Both the position numbers and the translations under genes were made by a program. From positions 62,001 to 126,000 of the forward strand of contig JADJSX010000007.1 in NCBI GenBank assembly GCA_016711485.1: 64,000 nt of DNA. The letters run 5' to 3'. The notes beneath the pieces were generated by a model. The model searched no databases and was not told where the DNA came from. It was given only the letters and a program-made list of their open reading frames with translations. Within the stretch, counting starts at the first letter, position 1, and each line of letters starts with the position of its first letter. Below are positions 25,734-34,052 of the stretch, in pieces. Source of the DNA: Leptospiraceae bacterium (GTDB taxonomy: Bacteria > Spirochaetota > Leptospiria > Leptospirales > Leptospiraceae).

Positions 25734-26290
25734 CCTTTATTACCAAAGCGAGCATCTGTATCTGCACTAAAGTTTCCAATATTTGAATTATTTACTTTTT
25801 CTTCACCGGCTAATTTGGCTTTGTCTCTTTCACGCCATGTAGATTCTTTTGCTTTGATTGCACTTGAATCAGCGAAATGAAATACTCCGCGAATAATTTT
25901 CTTATCTTTCGCCTTTTCGTTGATAGCTTCAAAAAACAATCCAATATTTTTTGGGCCAATGGCTTTTCTTGCTCGACAAAAGAAACTATGGTCTGGAGTT
26001 AAATCGGAAATTGAAAACTTACAAAACCAACGAAATGCAATATCATGTCGCAAACGTTCTTCCATTTCTCGATCTGATAAATCGTATCGAAATTGAAGAT
26101 ACAAACACTTCATTCCAACTTCTAGTCCATACCCATCGCGACCTACTTCACTCGTTGAGAATTTAAAACTTCTTACAATTTCTGTGAACGGAATCATTGA
26201 TTCTACTTTTCTTAATTCATGGTCTTTGCCTACTATCTCATTCAAGTCATATTGGATAAATGTCATTTGCACGCTCTTTACGGGTTTCAT

Positions 26291-26571
26291 TTTTCGTCAT
26301 CATTTTTGATTCCAATAAAATTTGTAAATTTTTTTCCTATTTCGCAACAGACTCATTATCATTGCTTCTCAAAAGCAATGATTGAGTTCGGGTGAGTGCC
26401 AGCGTTCTCCCGTGGACGGGATGGTTGACACCCGAACTCAATGTTTCTCCCTAAGGGTCGAAACATAATGGTGGGTTCGCTGCCGCGGGCTATTGATTTC
26501 GCTATCGCTATTAATTCATTAGAAGTTTCTAATATTCTCAAGATTTTCCTTCTTTCCATAAATTACCAATT
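26291..26571. other. Gap with paired small hairpin repeats
   Basis: No gene. Holds the inverted pair of GAACTCA/AATG-type hairpin repeats at 26354-26470 and about 100 bp of unassigned sequence before the Rpn remnant. Confidence 0.6.
26354..26470. repeat. Head-to-head pair of GAACTCA/AATG hairpin repeats
   Basis: On the plus strand, GAACTCA (26434-26440) is followed by the hairpin ATGTTTC...GAAACAT (26441-26466) and AATG. On the minus strand, GAACTCA is followed by the hairpin ATCATTGCTT, TTGAG, AAGCAATGAT (26382-26358) and again AATG. Both share the inner arms ATTGAGTTCGGGTG and CACCCGAACTCAAT (26381-26394 and 26429-26442), perfect inverted copies 34 bases apart. The stems differ in sequence but each is perfectly self-complementary. 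Confidence 0.75.
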
Positions 26572-26591
26572 TTGCGTAAGGTGAGTGAATT

Positions 26592-26849
26592 ACGAAAATT
26601 TAAAACAGATTTAACATCTTTGCAGAATCCTTTAGATTATTGGGTCTATCTATTAAAAGAAGCGGTTAACTTAAAAGGGAAACAAATGAAAACTCTACAA
26701 AAGAAAAATCCAAAAATAAAAAAAAGCTTTGAACAAACTCAAATTTATCTCTCAAAATAAAAAATCCCGCGAAGACTACGAAGCTAGATTAAAAATAGAA
26801 TTGGAGAGCAGATTTGTAAAATTACTGGTCTCATAGATTCTGATTTTTA
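26592..26849 (+). pseudogene. Rpn/PD-(D/E)XK gene remnant, second copy
   Basis: The translation KFKTDLTSLQNPLDYWVYLL, KEAVNLKGKQMKTLQKKNPK repeats residues about 165-215 of the intact gene at 13514. A frameshift in an A-run near 26727 follows; the other frame gives LNKLKFISQNKKSREDYEAR, and after an internal deletion it ends EQICKITGLIDSDF. The nuclease core is absent. Confidence 0.75.
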
Positions 26850-26894
26850 ATTTTTTTATGTTTTTGGCGAACGACACGAAGTAAATCGCGGTTT

Positions 26895-26960
26895 GTATCA
26901 CAACAAATTTGTAATACCTTCGGTTTTGTAGAAGTCCTTCTAAATATATCATCATGGACA
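26895..26960 (+). mobile_element. Integrase-core transposase remnant (copy 3)
   Basis: About 65 bases match the other copies around QQIxNAFGFVEFLPKYLIMD, with substitutions and at least one frame change (CAACAAATTTGTAATACC, TTCGGTTTTGTAGAAGTCC). It follows the Rpn remnant at the same relative place as copy 2 follows the intact Rpn gene. Confidence 0.6.
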
Positions 26961-27118
26961 CAATTAAATTTTTAACTATACATTTAATTAAACCATTGAC
27001 ATAAGCAAACATATACCTATACTGAACGCCATAAGAAAATACATATTTCTTAAAATAGAAGCAAATTTAGGGAATTCAAAATTGGTTAGTTCCAAATAAA
27101 CACAATTCAGGAAAATAT

Positions 27119-27913
27119 ATGGATATAAATTTTTGGCGAAATAAAGTTATAGTGATTACGGGAACCTCTAGCGGTATCGGGGAAGCAATATTAGTCGCAC
27201 TTAAAGATACGCCATGCACAATATTTACTCTTAATCGAGAACTGAAAAAAATTGATCTACCTCACACAGCAGAGATCATTCCGATCAAATGTGATATAAG
27301 TCTAGAAGCAGATATTTTAACTGTCCAAAAAGAAATTTCAAAAAAAACTGATACGGTTGATGTATTATTTAACAATGCAGGAATTACGACTCATGGAAGA
27401 TTTGACGAAACGGATATTGGAGTATTTAGGAAAACATTTGATATAAACTTCTTTGGGACAATCAATCTCACATCCAAATTAATTGAACATATAAAACGCG
27501 CCAAGGGGGTAATGATCGTTACCTCGACTGTTTCTGGTTTATATGGAGTTCCTTCACGATCTGCATACTCTGCCTCTAAGTCGGCTCTGCATGCAGTGTT
27601 CGAAGCTATTCGAATTGAGTTATCTGAATTAGGCGTTCGTTCTATTGTTTTTTGTCCACCCTATACAAAAACTAATCTTAGGTCTTCTGGATTAACAGGA
27701 AATGGGCAAAAATTAAACGAAAAACAATATTCAGGAAAACTTCTTACACCTGACCAAGTTGCCAATGCAATGATAAGTGCAGTTGAAAATCCAAATTCAA
27801 GATTGGTAACAATGGATTCAAGTGGGTTCTTTGTGAAAGTGTTACGGCTATTTGCCCCAGCTTTTTTAGAAAAAAAAATGTTCAAAAAACTTTATAACGA
27901 CTTTCACCATTAA
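27119..27913 (+). CDS. Short-chain dehydrogenase/reductase
   Basis: 264 residues with the classical SDR features: nucleotide-binding TGTSSGIGEA at about 15-24, NNAG at about 90, the catalytic Ser in VTSTVSG, and YSASK with the Tyr and Lys. The C-terminal end is hydrophobic and basic (VLRLFAPAFLEKKMFKKLY), which may attach it to the membrane. The substrate is not evident. The gene is alone, after a region of mobile-element debris, and converges on the TraB gene. Confidence 0.88.
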   Translation: MDINFWRNKVIVITGTSSGIGEAILVALKDTPCTIFTLNRELKKIDLPHTAEIIPIKCDISLEADILTVQKEISKKTDTVDVLFNNAGITTHGRFDETDIGVFRKTFDINFFGTINLTSKLIEHIKRAKGVMIVTSTVSGLYGVPSRSAYSASKSALHAVFEAIRIELSELGVRSIVFCPPYTKTNLRSSGLTGNGQKLNEKQYSGKLLTPDQVANAMISAVENPNSRLVTMDSSGFFVKVLRLFAPAFLEKKMFKKLYNDFHH

Positions 27914-27954
27914 TTTTTTAAATTCTTCTAACTAAAAACTGGTGAAATGAGAGG

Positions 27955-29214
27955 CTAAAAAAGCCCCTTTATACCTTTCCACGTAACTAAAAATGTTCCG
28001 ATACTACTTCCCACTTGAGGAAGAATTAAAACTAGAAAAATTTTTAGGACACGATTTTTCCAAAATCCGGTGAAGTGTTCGGAGTCGTCAGCGATTTTTT
28101 CGAAGTCTTCGACGAGCGGTTTTTTCATCCAAATTTCTGTGAGGGCGGCGAGCCAGCCTGGTTTGATGATCGGATTAAAGTTTCCAATGGGAGCAGCGAT
28201 AAAAGCGAGGATAATGGATATTGGGTGTGCAAGGGCGATTAACGCGCCGATAGCCGCACATACACCTTTGACGATGATCCATTCTTTTACAAGTTCGGTG
28301 CCGGCTTGAAATCCACTGAAATAAAAAGTAGCTCCCATAAGTCCTAAAATAAAAAGGGGAAGTATGGCTAATTGTAATTTACTCCCAATTCCATCTTTTG
28401 GAATTTCATCCAAGTGATCGATGGTTTGATCCTCAGTGATATGTTTCATAATTCCTTCTAAGTGACCAGCCCCTACTACAGCAAAAATTTTTTTAGAATC
28501 TTTTGCTTCTCTTCGAATATTTTCTGCTAAGTATTTATCTCTTTCATCAATAATTACCTCTTTGATCGAATTGTATCTCGGAGGTAGTTGAGAAAATAAA
28601 TCTTTTAGAGCATCGTCACTTTTTAGTTCTTCGATTTTTTCAGGAGTAACTTCTTCTTTTACAAGTAAAGATGTAATTAACGCTGAAAGTAAATACATCT
28701 TCGAAAAAAAACCAACGTTGCCCCAAGAGCGTTTGAGTGTAGTTTGAATTTCTCTATCAACCGGAACAACTTTGGCTCCGATTTTTTTTCCTTCATCCAT
28801 TGCGGCGCGGAGTTCGTCCCCCGGTTTAATTTCCCCTTTGCCTAATTTCTTTTGGAAGGAAGATAAAATCAAACTAGCTAGGAGCAAATACATCTTACGC
28901 TCTTTAAAAACTTTGAATATATCTAATTTTTTCCAATGTTCTGAATCTTGGATCGAAGTCATTCTTGACTTACATAATTCTACACAAACAGTATCAGGTT
29001 TTTCTTTTTCAATAATTTCTCTGACAGCTTCCACACTTTTTGGGCTGATATGTGCGGTACCTAAAATTGTGACTTCTGATTCATTGATTTTAATTCTACG
29101 AATTGGTTCTTTGGAGATTGATTCTTGTTCTATAACTGTATTCAAAAAATTACCTTCTAGTGGTTCCTTGTATTTAGCTGCATAAAAATATTGCCACTGA
29201 GAGATTGTGTGCAA
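27955..29214 (-). CDS. TraB/PrgY-family membrane protein
   Basis: 419 residues. The TraB domain is visible as VTILGTAHISPKSVEAVREI followed by PDTVCVELCKSRM and, later, KIFAVVGAGHLEGIMKHI, giving the conserved GTAH, E and GAGH motifs of this metalloprotease-like fold. The last 140 residues contain three or four membrane segments (LPLFILGLMGATFYFSGF, ALIALAHPISIILAFIAAPI). Such proteins restrain pheromone signalling in enterococci (PrgY) and are otherwise poorly understood. The start at 29214 is the first Met of the frame; the first 35 residues are not conserved-looking. Confidence 0.85.
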   Translation of the reverse strand: MHTISQWQYFYAAKYKEPLEGNFLNTVIEQESISKEPIRRIKINESEVTILGTAHISPKSVEAVREIIEKEKPDTVCVELCKSRMTSIQDSEHWKKLDIFKVFKERKMYLLLASLILSSFQKKLGKGEIKPGDELRAAMDEGKKIGAKVVPVDREIQTTLKRSWGNVGFFSKMYLLSALITSLLVKEEVTPEKIEELKSDDALKDLFSQLPPRYNSIKEVIIDERDKYLAENIRREAKDSKKIFAVVGAGHLEGIMKHITEDQTIDHLDEIPKDGIGSKLQLAILPLFILGLMGATFYFSGFQAGTELVKEWIIVKGVCAAIGALIALAHPISIILAFIAAPIGNFNPIIKPGWLAALTEIWMKKPLVEDFEKIADDSEHFTGFWKNRVLKIFLVLILPQVGSSIGTFLVTWKGIKGLF

Positions 29215-29233
29215 GCAAAGAAAATAGCAATAG

Positions 29234-29300
29234 TGTCATGGTGAGCTTGTCGAATCCATCCTTAACGCATTGTAAGCCCTTCGACAGGCTCAGGGTGACA
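29234..29300. repeat. Imperfect 21-bp inverted repeat
   Basis: TGTCATGGTGAGCTTGTCGAA (first 20 bases from 29234) pairs with the segment TTCGACAGGCTCAGGGTGAC (from 29280) with four mismatches over 21 bp and a 25-base spacer. The right arm is of a type of repeat seen between genes in many bacterial genomes. It lies upstream of the TraB gene. Confidence 0.7.
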
Positions 29301-29490
29301 GCTTTTTACACAGTCCCTATATTTTTCTACTCTCTACATCGTTATTTTTGCGTAAAGCAAGTATTTTATGATTTTTAGAGTAGGATTTTGCTCAAAAGCT
29401 TAATTTGTTTCTGTTTTTATTTATCTTAGGGCGTTACGGCAGGCTTAAAGAATAAGGAATATTTCTCTATAATATAATAACGCATAATAC

Positions 29491-29605
29491 TATTCTGCCG
29501 TCGCGCTCGCACCTTTTGTCAATAATTTGCGTGTCACCAAATAGTTGGGGGCATATCGAATTATGCAAATTATTGACATCGGCTTGATCGCTAACGCGGG
29601 CTTGG
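29491..29605. repeat. Palindromic element, 14-bp arms with 34-base spacer (copy 2)
   Basis: TGTCAATAATTTGC (29517-29530) and GCAAATTATTGACA (29565-29578) are identical to the arms at 8160-8221 and also 34 bases apart, but the spacer sequence is unrelated. Flanks TGCCGTCGCGCTCGC and GGCTTGATCGCTAACGC match those of the 8160 and 2978 elements. Confidence 0.8.
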
Positions 29606-29657
29606 TTGTTTCTTTGGGTTGCTTATTTTATAACATGGTGTAATTCCAACAAATAAT

Positions 29658-29894
29658 TTAGGGCAACAGGTATTCTCTATCGTCAATTTTTTCGTTTTTC
29701 TTATCTGCACGTTCAGCGCACAGTAAATTGCCTATAGTTTGACTTCGGTTGCCTTCGAGATTTAAACTCCAGACTAGAAGAATACATAACGTTCTTTCTT
29801 CCTTTACTTTATTGCGTTCTTCTGTATAATTATCACAAGAAAAGAAAAAATAAATTACTAGATAGATAAAAGTTTTTGTCATAGTTTTTTTCAT
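29658..29894 (-). CDS. Small putative lipoprotein
   Basis: I start this at the ATG at 29894, which has GAGGAG seven bases upstream; the longer frame to 29915 lacks this. The 78-residue product has a basic start, a hydrophobic stretch and a Cys (TFIYLVIYFFFSCDNYTEER), a spirochaete-type lipoprotein signal. The mature part is charged and has two more cysteines. I recognise no family. It is a single gene next to the RelE/RHH pair. Confidence 0.55.
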   Translation of the reverse strand: MKKTMTKTFIYLVIYFFFSCDNYTEERNKVKEERTLCILLVWSLNLEGNRSQTIGNLLCAERADKKNEKIDDREYLLP

Positions 29895-29956
29895 TATTTG
29901 CTCCTCGCTAATCAATGCACTGTCAAATAGCCGTTATTCCTTTACATTTGGCAATA

Positions 29957-30280
29957 TCAATATGCATCTTTACGAAGTTGCAAGTCTGTAATATAAATGA
30001 TTTTTTCCGATAAATCAACAGTAAAGATTAATCGGAATTTGCCTATTCGGTAACGATACAAATCGGAGTATTCGCCTTTTAGCTTTTTAATATTTACTCC
30101 GAAAATTGGATCTAATTTTAGTTGGGGATAAACTTTATTTTTGATTTTAGGGTAGACTTCTAAAAATTCTCGTTTCTCAATCTTTTTGATAAATACTTTT
30201 GTTTCTGCAATCCGAAATTCAGACAAATCGAACTTCTTTAGATTTGATTTGCTTTTTAGCAGTTTTAACATTTGCCGCAA
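29957..30280 (-). CDS. RelE/ParE-type toxin
   Basis: 107 residues in the long form. The conserved part is ETKVFIKKIEKREFLEVYPK, then LKGEYSDLYRYRIGKFRLIF and KIIYITDLQLRKDAY, the usual RelE end (YRYRxGxYRIIF, then L.xR..vY). The first ~20 residues overlap the antitoxin frame by 62 bp, so the true start may be a later codon. Family members cut mRNA at the ribosome or poison gyrase. Unlike the ParE gene at 21559, this one is intact. Confidence 0.82.
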   Translation of the reverse strand: MRQMLKLLKSKSNLKKFDLSEFRIAETKVFIKKIEKREFLEVYPKIKNKVYPQLKLDPIFGVNIKKLKGEYSDLYRYRIGKFRLIFTVDLSEKIIYITDLQLRKDAY

Positions 30281-30458
30281 AATCTTTATGGCTTAAAATT
30301 TCTGCCATTTCTTCATCACTGACAAAAGATTCTTCCAAAACAAAACGCTCCATTGCATATTCGATATAATTAGAAATACTTCGTTTATTTGCCTTCGCAA
30401 CTTTACTAATTGATTGGTAAAGATTTTTTTCCATTCGTATTGAAACTGTATGTGTCAT
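30219..30458 (-). CDS. Ribbon-helix-helix antitoxin
   Basis: I prefer the ATG at 30458 (MTHTVSIRMEKNLYQSISKV), giving 79 residues, because translation from 30506 would run through the operator. The ribbon (HTVSIRM) and the helices (LYQSISKVAKANKRSISNYI) form an Arc/CopG-type fold, and the acidic C-terminus should wrap the toxin. The gene overlaps the RelE gene. No Shine-Dalgarno precedes this ATG, so the start is not certain and the transcript could be leaderless. Confidence 0.78.
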   Translation of the reverse strand: MTHTVSIRMEKNLYQSISKVAKANKRSISNYIEYAMERFVLEESFVSDEEMAEILSHKDFAANVKTAKKQIKSKEVRFV

Positions 30459-30493
30459 GTATACAAATGTATTCATTTGTATACAAATGTCAA
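30459..30493 (-). promoter_or_regulatory. Palindromic operator and -35 box at the antitoxin start
   Basis: GTATACAAATG (30459-30469) and CATTTGTATAC (30474-30484) are perfect 11-bp inverted copies with a four-base centre, directly upstream of the antitoxin ATG. A further partial copy (TACAAATG) follows. A TTGACA on the minus strand (30493-30488) adjoins it. This fits autorepression by the ribbon-helix-helix antitoxin; the -10 box is not clear. Confidence 0.6.
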
Positions 30494-30662
30494 GAATAAT
30501 TGCCATCGCGATTCGATAGTTTTGAATTCACATCTTCTTTTATCGTATTTTTCATCGTTCTTTTATCGGTGATCTCGGTGTCCATCGGTGGTAATCTTTT
30601 AATCTTACAACATTGAGCCTCGCTTCGAAGTAAGTATTTTCCAATCTAATCGAATTACTCAC

Positions 30663-30692
30663 TTGACAAGTAAATAGACCTAAGTTTACTTA
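30663..30692 (+). promoter_or_regulatory. Possible sigma-70-like promoter of cheD
   Basis: TTGACA at 30663-30668 is followed after 17-18 bases by TTACTT or TACTTA, 13-19 bases before the cheD ATG. AAGTAAA and TTTACTT inside it are inverted copies. The -10 match is weak. Confidence 0.35.
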
Positions 30693-30704
30693 ATCCTTAA
30701 AACG

Positions 30705-31211
30705 ATGTTGAGTAGAGAGTCAAAAGTTATAAATGTTGGAATTGCGGAGATTTTACTTGCAAAATCTCCAAATATTTTAAGAACAACTCTTGGGTCTTGT
30801 ATTGGAGTAGTTTTATATCAGCCTGATTTGAAGATAGGCGCAATTTCTCATATCATGCTGGCAAAAGACCCACTCGGTCGGGACAAGCTAAAGAACCCTG
30901 GCAAGTATGCAGAAACAGCCCTCCCTAAACTATTAAAGATGATGGAAGAGGAAGGCTGCAAACCTGGCACCTACTTCGCCAGAATTTTTGGAGCCGCTTC
31001 CATGTTTAAAAACATCACTTCTACCTTTTTGAATAATATTGGTGAAAGTAATATTATCATAGTACGCGAGTTTTTTGCAGAAAAAAAAATCCCAATCCTT
31101 ACGGAAGATATAGGTGGTCATGAAGGCAGGACTATAAGTCTTTATCTGGATGATGGTCGTATTCTACTGAAGAAATCAGGCATTGAAAAATATCTTTATA
31201 AGGTAAGATAA
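30705..31211 (+). CDS. cheD: Chemoreceptor glutamine deamidase CheD
   Basis: 168 residues. The catalytic Cys is in TTLGSCIGVVLY and the His in GAISHIMLAKD, in the order and spacing of CheD. Later ARIFGAASMF and NIIIVREFFAEKKIPILTED are also family motifs. CheD deamidates glutamines of chemoreceptors and, in many bacteria, modulates CheC. No receptor or CheC lies next to it; an HDOD protein follows after seven bases and probably shares its transcript. Confidence 0.93.
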   Translation: MLSRESKVINVGIAEILLAKSPNILRTTLGSCIGVVLYQPDLKIGAISHIMLAKDPLGRDKLKNPGKYAETALPKLLKMMEEEGCKPGTYFARIFGAASMFKNITSTFLNNIGESNIIIVREFFAEKKIPILTEDIGGHEGRTISLYLDDGRILLKKSGIEKYLYKVR

Positions 31212-31218
31212 TTGTAAT

Positions 31219-32070
31219 ATGAAAGATCAAATTGACATAATTCTAAGAGATATAAACAAATTACCCCCAATGTCGAATGTTGTCATTAAGGTAATGACTC
31301 TTATACAAGATCCTGCTGTATCAATTCAAGAACTTGCAAGTGAAATTTCTAAGGATCCTGCAATTACTGCTTCCATAATCAAACTATCAAACTCTGCCTA
31401 CTATCGTGCGAGCAAACCGATTCGTACAGTACAGGAGTCTCTAATGACTCTTGGGATCAAAACTGTAAAAGAAATTATTCTACTAACAGCATCCAAAAAG
31501 ATTCTAAATAAAGACTTACCAGGATACCAATTAGAAGCAGAAGCAATGTGGCTACATTCCCTCGTAGTTGCAGAACTTTCCGCAAAAATTGCGATTCATA
31601 AAAAAACAGGAATCCCAAAAGACCTTGCGTTTACTTCTGGATTACTTCATGATATTGGCAAAGTAATTTTAGCTCAATTTTTCCCAGCTAAACTTTTAGA
31701 AATTAAACAAGAATTGAAAACATCAAAGGCTAGTTTTACAGAAATTGAAACCAAATATTTTGGTTATGATCACCAAGAAGTAGGAATGAAAGCCCTTGAA
31801 ACATGGAACTTTCCAGAAGAATTAAAAGAAGTTGTGGCATACCATCATAATCCGGAAAACGCAAAACACTTTTCAAAATTAGTTGCAATTGTTCATATTG
31901 CTAATCAAATATCTGTTATATCAGGAATTGGAATTGATATCGGTGGAATATCTCACGAACTATCAGCACATTCTGTTAAATTATTAAATGTCACGGAAGC
32001 GGATATTGAGACTTACTATCTCTCAATTCCTGATATTCAAAAATCAATTATAGATCTCCAATCTATTTAG
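31219..32070 (+). CDS. HDOD-domain signalling protein
   Basis: 283 residues that are a single HDOD domain (INKLPPMSNVVIKVMTLIQD, then the degenerate HD segment GLLHDIGKVILAQFF and YDHQEVGMKALETWNFPEEL). HDOD proteins lack full HD phosphodiesterase activity in most cases and act in stress or motility signalling. This one keeps the HD of LLHDIGK and a later YHHNPE, so some catalytic residues remain. It follows cheD by seven bases. Confidence 0.88.
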   Translation: MKDQIDIILRDINKLPPMSNVVIKVMTLIQDPAVSIQELASEISKDPAITASIIKLSNSAYYRASKPIRTVQESLMTLGIKTVKEIILLTASKKILNKDLPGYQLEAEAMWLHSLVVAELSAKIAIHKKTGIPKDLAFTSGLLHDIGKVILAQFFPAKLLEIKQELKTSKASFTEIETKYFGYDHQEVGMKALETWNFPEELKEVVAYHHNPENAKHFSKLVAIVHIANQISVISGIGIDIGGISHELSAHSVKLLNVTEADIETYYLSIPDIQKSIIDLQSI

Positions 32071-32082
32071 CTCGGTAAAAAA

Positions 32083-32610
32083 TTGAATATAGCATTAATA
32101 GGTCCGCGCGGGGTTGGCAAATCAAAAGTATCCCGAAAACTTTCCAAAATTCTATCAATGCCTGTCCTATCTACTGATATGCTTGCCATTTATGAAGCTG
32201 GAGGTATATCTATACCAGAACAAATTCAAGCAGATAAAGGGAAGTGGAATAATTTTCGTAAATTAGAACTAAGTATCTTAGAAAATCTTTCAAATTCAAA
32301 AAATATTATTTTAGATTGCGGAGGCGGGATTTTATTTGATGTAGATCGAGAAGGCAGAGAATTTTACAGCGAAAAAAAAGTAAATGTTCTAAAATCATTC
32401 TGCACTGTCTTTGGTCTTTCGCATAACACTGATTACCTAGTTGAAAAAGTAATCAATGACTCCGAACGTCCAGTATTAAGTCAGATTAATTCCTATCGCG
32501 AAGTTTTGGAAAGAAGACTGCCCTTCTATCAGTCCGCCTCCGACTTTTATATATCTGTCGAAGGGTTTGAACCGAAAGAAGTAGCCAAAAAAATCTCCGA
32601 ACTTATTTAG
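32083..32610 (+). CDS. aroK: Shikimate kinase
   Basis: 175 residues from a TTG start. Walker A is GPRGVGKSK at residues 6-14. The shikimate-binding residues can be placed: Asp in LSTDMLA, Arg in NFRKLE, the Gly run in DCGGGIL, and the lid Arg in SERPVLS. The enzyme makes shikimate-3-phosphate from shikimate and ATP, for aromatic amino acids. No other shikimate-pathway gene is nearby. It converges on the phosphofructokinase gene with an 8-bp overlap. Confidence 0.85.
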   Translation: MNIALIGPRGVGKSKVSRKLSKILSMPVLSTDMLAIYEAGGISIPEQIQADKGKWNNFRKLELSILENLSNSKNIILDCGGGILFDVDREGREFYSEKKVNVLKSFCTVFGLSHNTDYLVEKVINDSERPVLSQINSYREVLERRLPFYQSASDFYISVEGFEPKEVAKKISELI

Positions 32611-33898
32611 CTTTCATAGAATTTGGCTGTCCAGTAGAAGCAATTACAGAGCGCCAAAGTGAACTTCTCTCAGGATGTAATATTTTTCGTTCTGCTACAG
32701 CAAGTGAAATTGGAATATTAGTAAATACATTGTTCCAAATACCAACCACCATACCTGTACGTCCTGCCATACCCGCATGAACCGCATTTTGGGCTAAAAA
32801 GTTGCAAAAAACTGAATCTTCTGCGTTAGCCGGAACACTTCTAATTATATAACTTGGATCAATATATTTTAAATTAATTGGAAGCCCTTCTTTTTTAAAG
32901 TAACGTCCAATTTCGTTTTTCAAAAAAACACCAATATCGCCTAATTTTTTATTTCCAGACGGGTCTGTTTCTGAATTATTTTCGAAGAATTTTTGCCCCG
33001 CTCCTTCCGCTACTAAAATAACTGCATGATTTCGTTGTAATATTCGCTCTTTTAAAACAGGTAAAAATGCTCCCTTTCCTTCTAAATCAAAATCTTGTTC
33101 TGGGATAAGTACGAAGTTTACATCTTTTGAGGCTAATGCAGCATTAACCGTGATAAATCCTGAATGACGTCCCATAAGTTTTACTAAGCCAATTCCATTT
33201 GGTGCACCTTTTGCTTCTACGTGAGCACAAGAAATAGCTGTCATTGCTTCTGAAAATGCAGTAGAAAATCCAAATGTTTTATGAATCATATTGATATCAT
33301 TGTCAATGGTTTTAGGAATTCCAATAATCGAAATTTTTTCGCCTCGTTTCTTAATTTCTTCATGGATTGCATTCGCCGCGCGTAAAGTTCCATCACCACC
33401 AATACAAAAAAGGATATTAACTCCGTGTAATCCTAAAAAATCTACCATATCCCCAATATCTTGGCTCCCTCTGGATGATGCAAGCATCGACCCGCCATCT
33501 CTGGAAATATTAGATACCATGTCGGGCTTTAGCTCCAATGGTTTGTGACCGTATTTCTTAACCAGACCCTCAAATCCGTATTTAAAGCCTAAAATTCTAG
33601 GTACACCGTATCGGTAGTGTAATTCCATCACAAGACCACGAATGACATCATTTAATCCAGGACAAAGTCCACCGCAAGTTACAATCCCTGCTGTGACTTT
33701 TGACGGATTAAAAAAAATTTTTTCCAGTGGACCGGATTGTTCAAAACAAATCGGATTTTCTCCAATAGTCGCCTGAATGTTACTTGGGTTCTCAAACATA
33801 GTCTGGAACATCACAACAGAACCTTCTTTAGTAAAAAATTCATATCCCGCAGGGTTAGGAATTGTACATTCTCCAAAATTATCAACTTTAGTATTCAT
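32603..33898 (-). CDS. pfkA: 6-phosphofructokinase, plant/trypanosome-like group
   Basis: 431 residues. Motifs in order: GIVTCGGLCPGLNDVIRGLV, GGSMLASSRG, IGGDGTLRAANAI, IGIPKTIDNDI, and APNGIGLVKLMGRHSGFI. GGDGT, with Gly rather than the second Asp, indicates ATP as donor, while Lys in PKTIDND places it in the long 'group X' PFK clade that includes plant and trypanosome ATP-PFKs and some PPi-PFKs. It catalyses fructose-6-phosphate to fructose-1,6-bisphosphate in glycolysis. It is a single gene. Confidence 0.9.
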   Translation of the reverse strand: MNTKVDNFGECTIPNPAGYEFFTKEGSVVMFQTMFENPSNIQATIGENPICFEQSGPLEKIFFNPSKVTAGIVTCGGLCPGLNDVIRGLVMELHYRYGVPRILGFKYGFEGLVKKYGHKPLELKPDMVSNISRDGGSMLASSRGSQDIGDMVDFLGLHGVNILFCIGGDGTLRAANAIHEEIKKRGEKISIIGIPKTIDNDINMIHKTFGFSTAFSEAMTAISCAHVEAKGAPNGIGLVKLMGRHSGFITVNAALASKDVNFVLIPEQDFDLEGKGAFLPVLKERILQRNHAVILVAEGAGQKFFENNSETDPSGNKKLGDIGVFLKNEIGRYFKKEGLPINLKYIDPSYIIRSVPANAEDSVFCNFLAQNAVHAGMAGRTGMVVGIWNNVFTNIPISLAVAERKILHPERSSLWRSVIASTGQPNSMKAK

Positions 33899-34052
33899 AA
33901 GTAATCCTTAATTTATTCACAAAATTCTACAACTATATGTTTTTCTTTTTTACAAACCAGCAAATAAAAATCTATTGCCTTTTTCTAGATGTATAAAAAA
34001 ATATCGTAATTAATTTATTAGACCATTATCTTCTAGGGAAACACTAATTCAA

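Larger units (their letters stand above)
24103..26290 (-). mobile_element. IS5-like element, split by a nested ISAs1-like element
   Basis: The transposase N-terminus lies at 25734-26290 (VKSVQMTFIQYDLNEIVGKD to FADSSAIKAKESTWRERDKA with the first catalytic Asp). The rest lies at 24103-24544 (KGKFWYGYKRHQCVDAASG, MILSDKAYSTKDAQ with the second Asp, then LTRLRSSFENTFLRLQKKSR). The reading frame is lost once more near 24315. The two parts are separated by a complete ISAs1-like element flanked by a 10-bp duplication of IS5 sequence, so that insertion came later. The outer ends of the IS5-like element were not defined. Confidence 0.8.
29215..29657. other. Gap with two palindromic elements
   Basis: No gene. 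It holds an imperfect 21-bp palindrome at 29234-29300 and the second copy of the 14-34-14 palindrome at 29517-29578; the rest is unassigned AT-rich sequence. Confidence 0.65.

Noticed and set aside
26381..26442. Same 14-34-14 geometry as the palindromes at 8160 and 29517
   Set aside because: Arms and flanks are unrelated to those two; here the arms are the inverted GAACTCA segments of two hairpin repeats, so equal spacing is probably chance.
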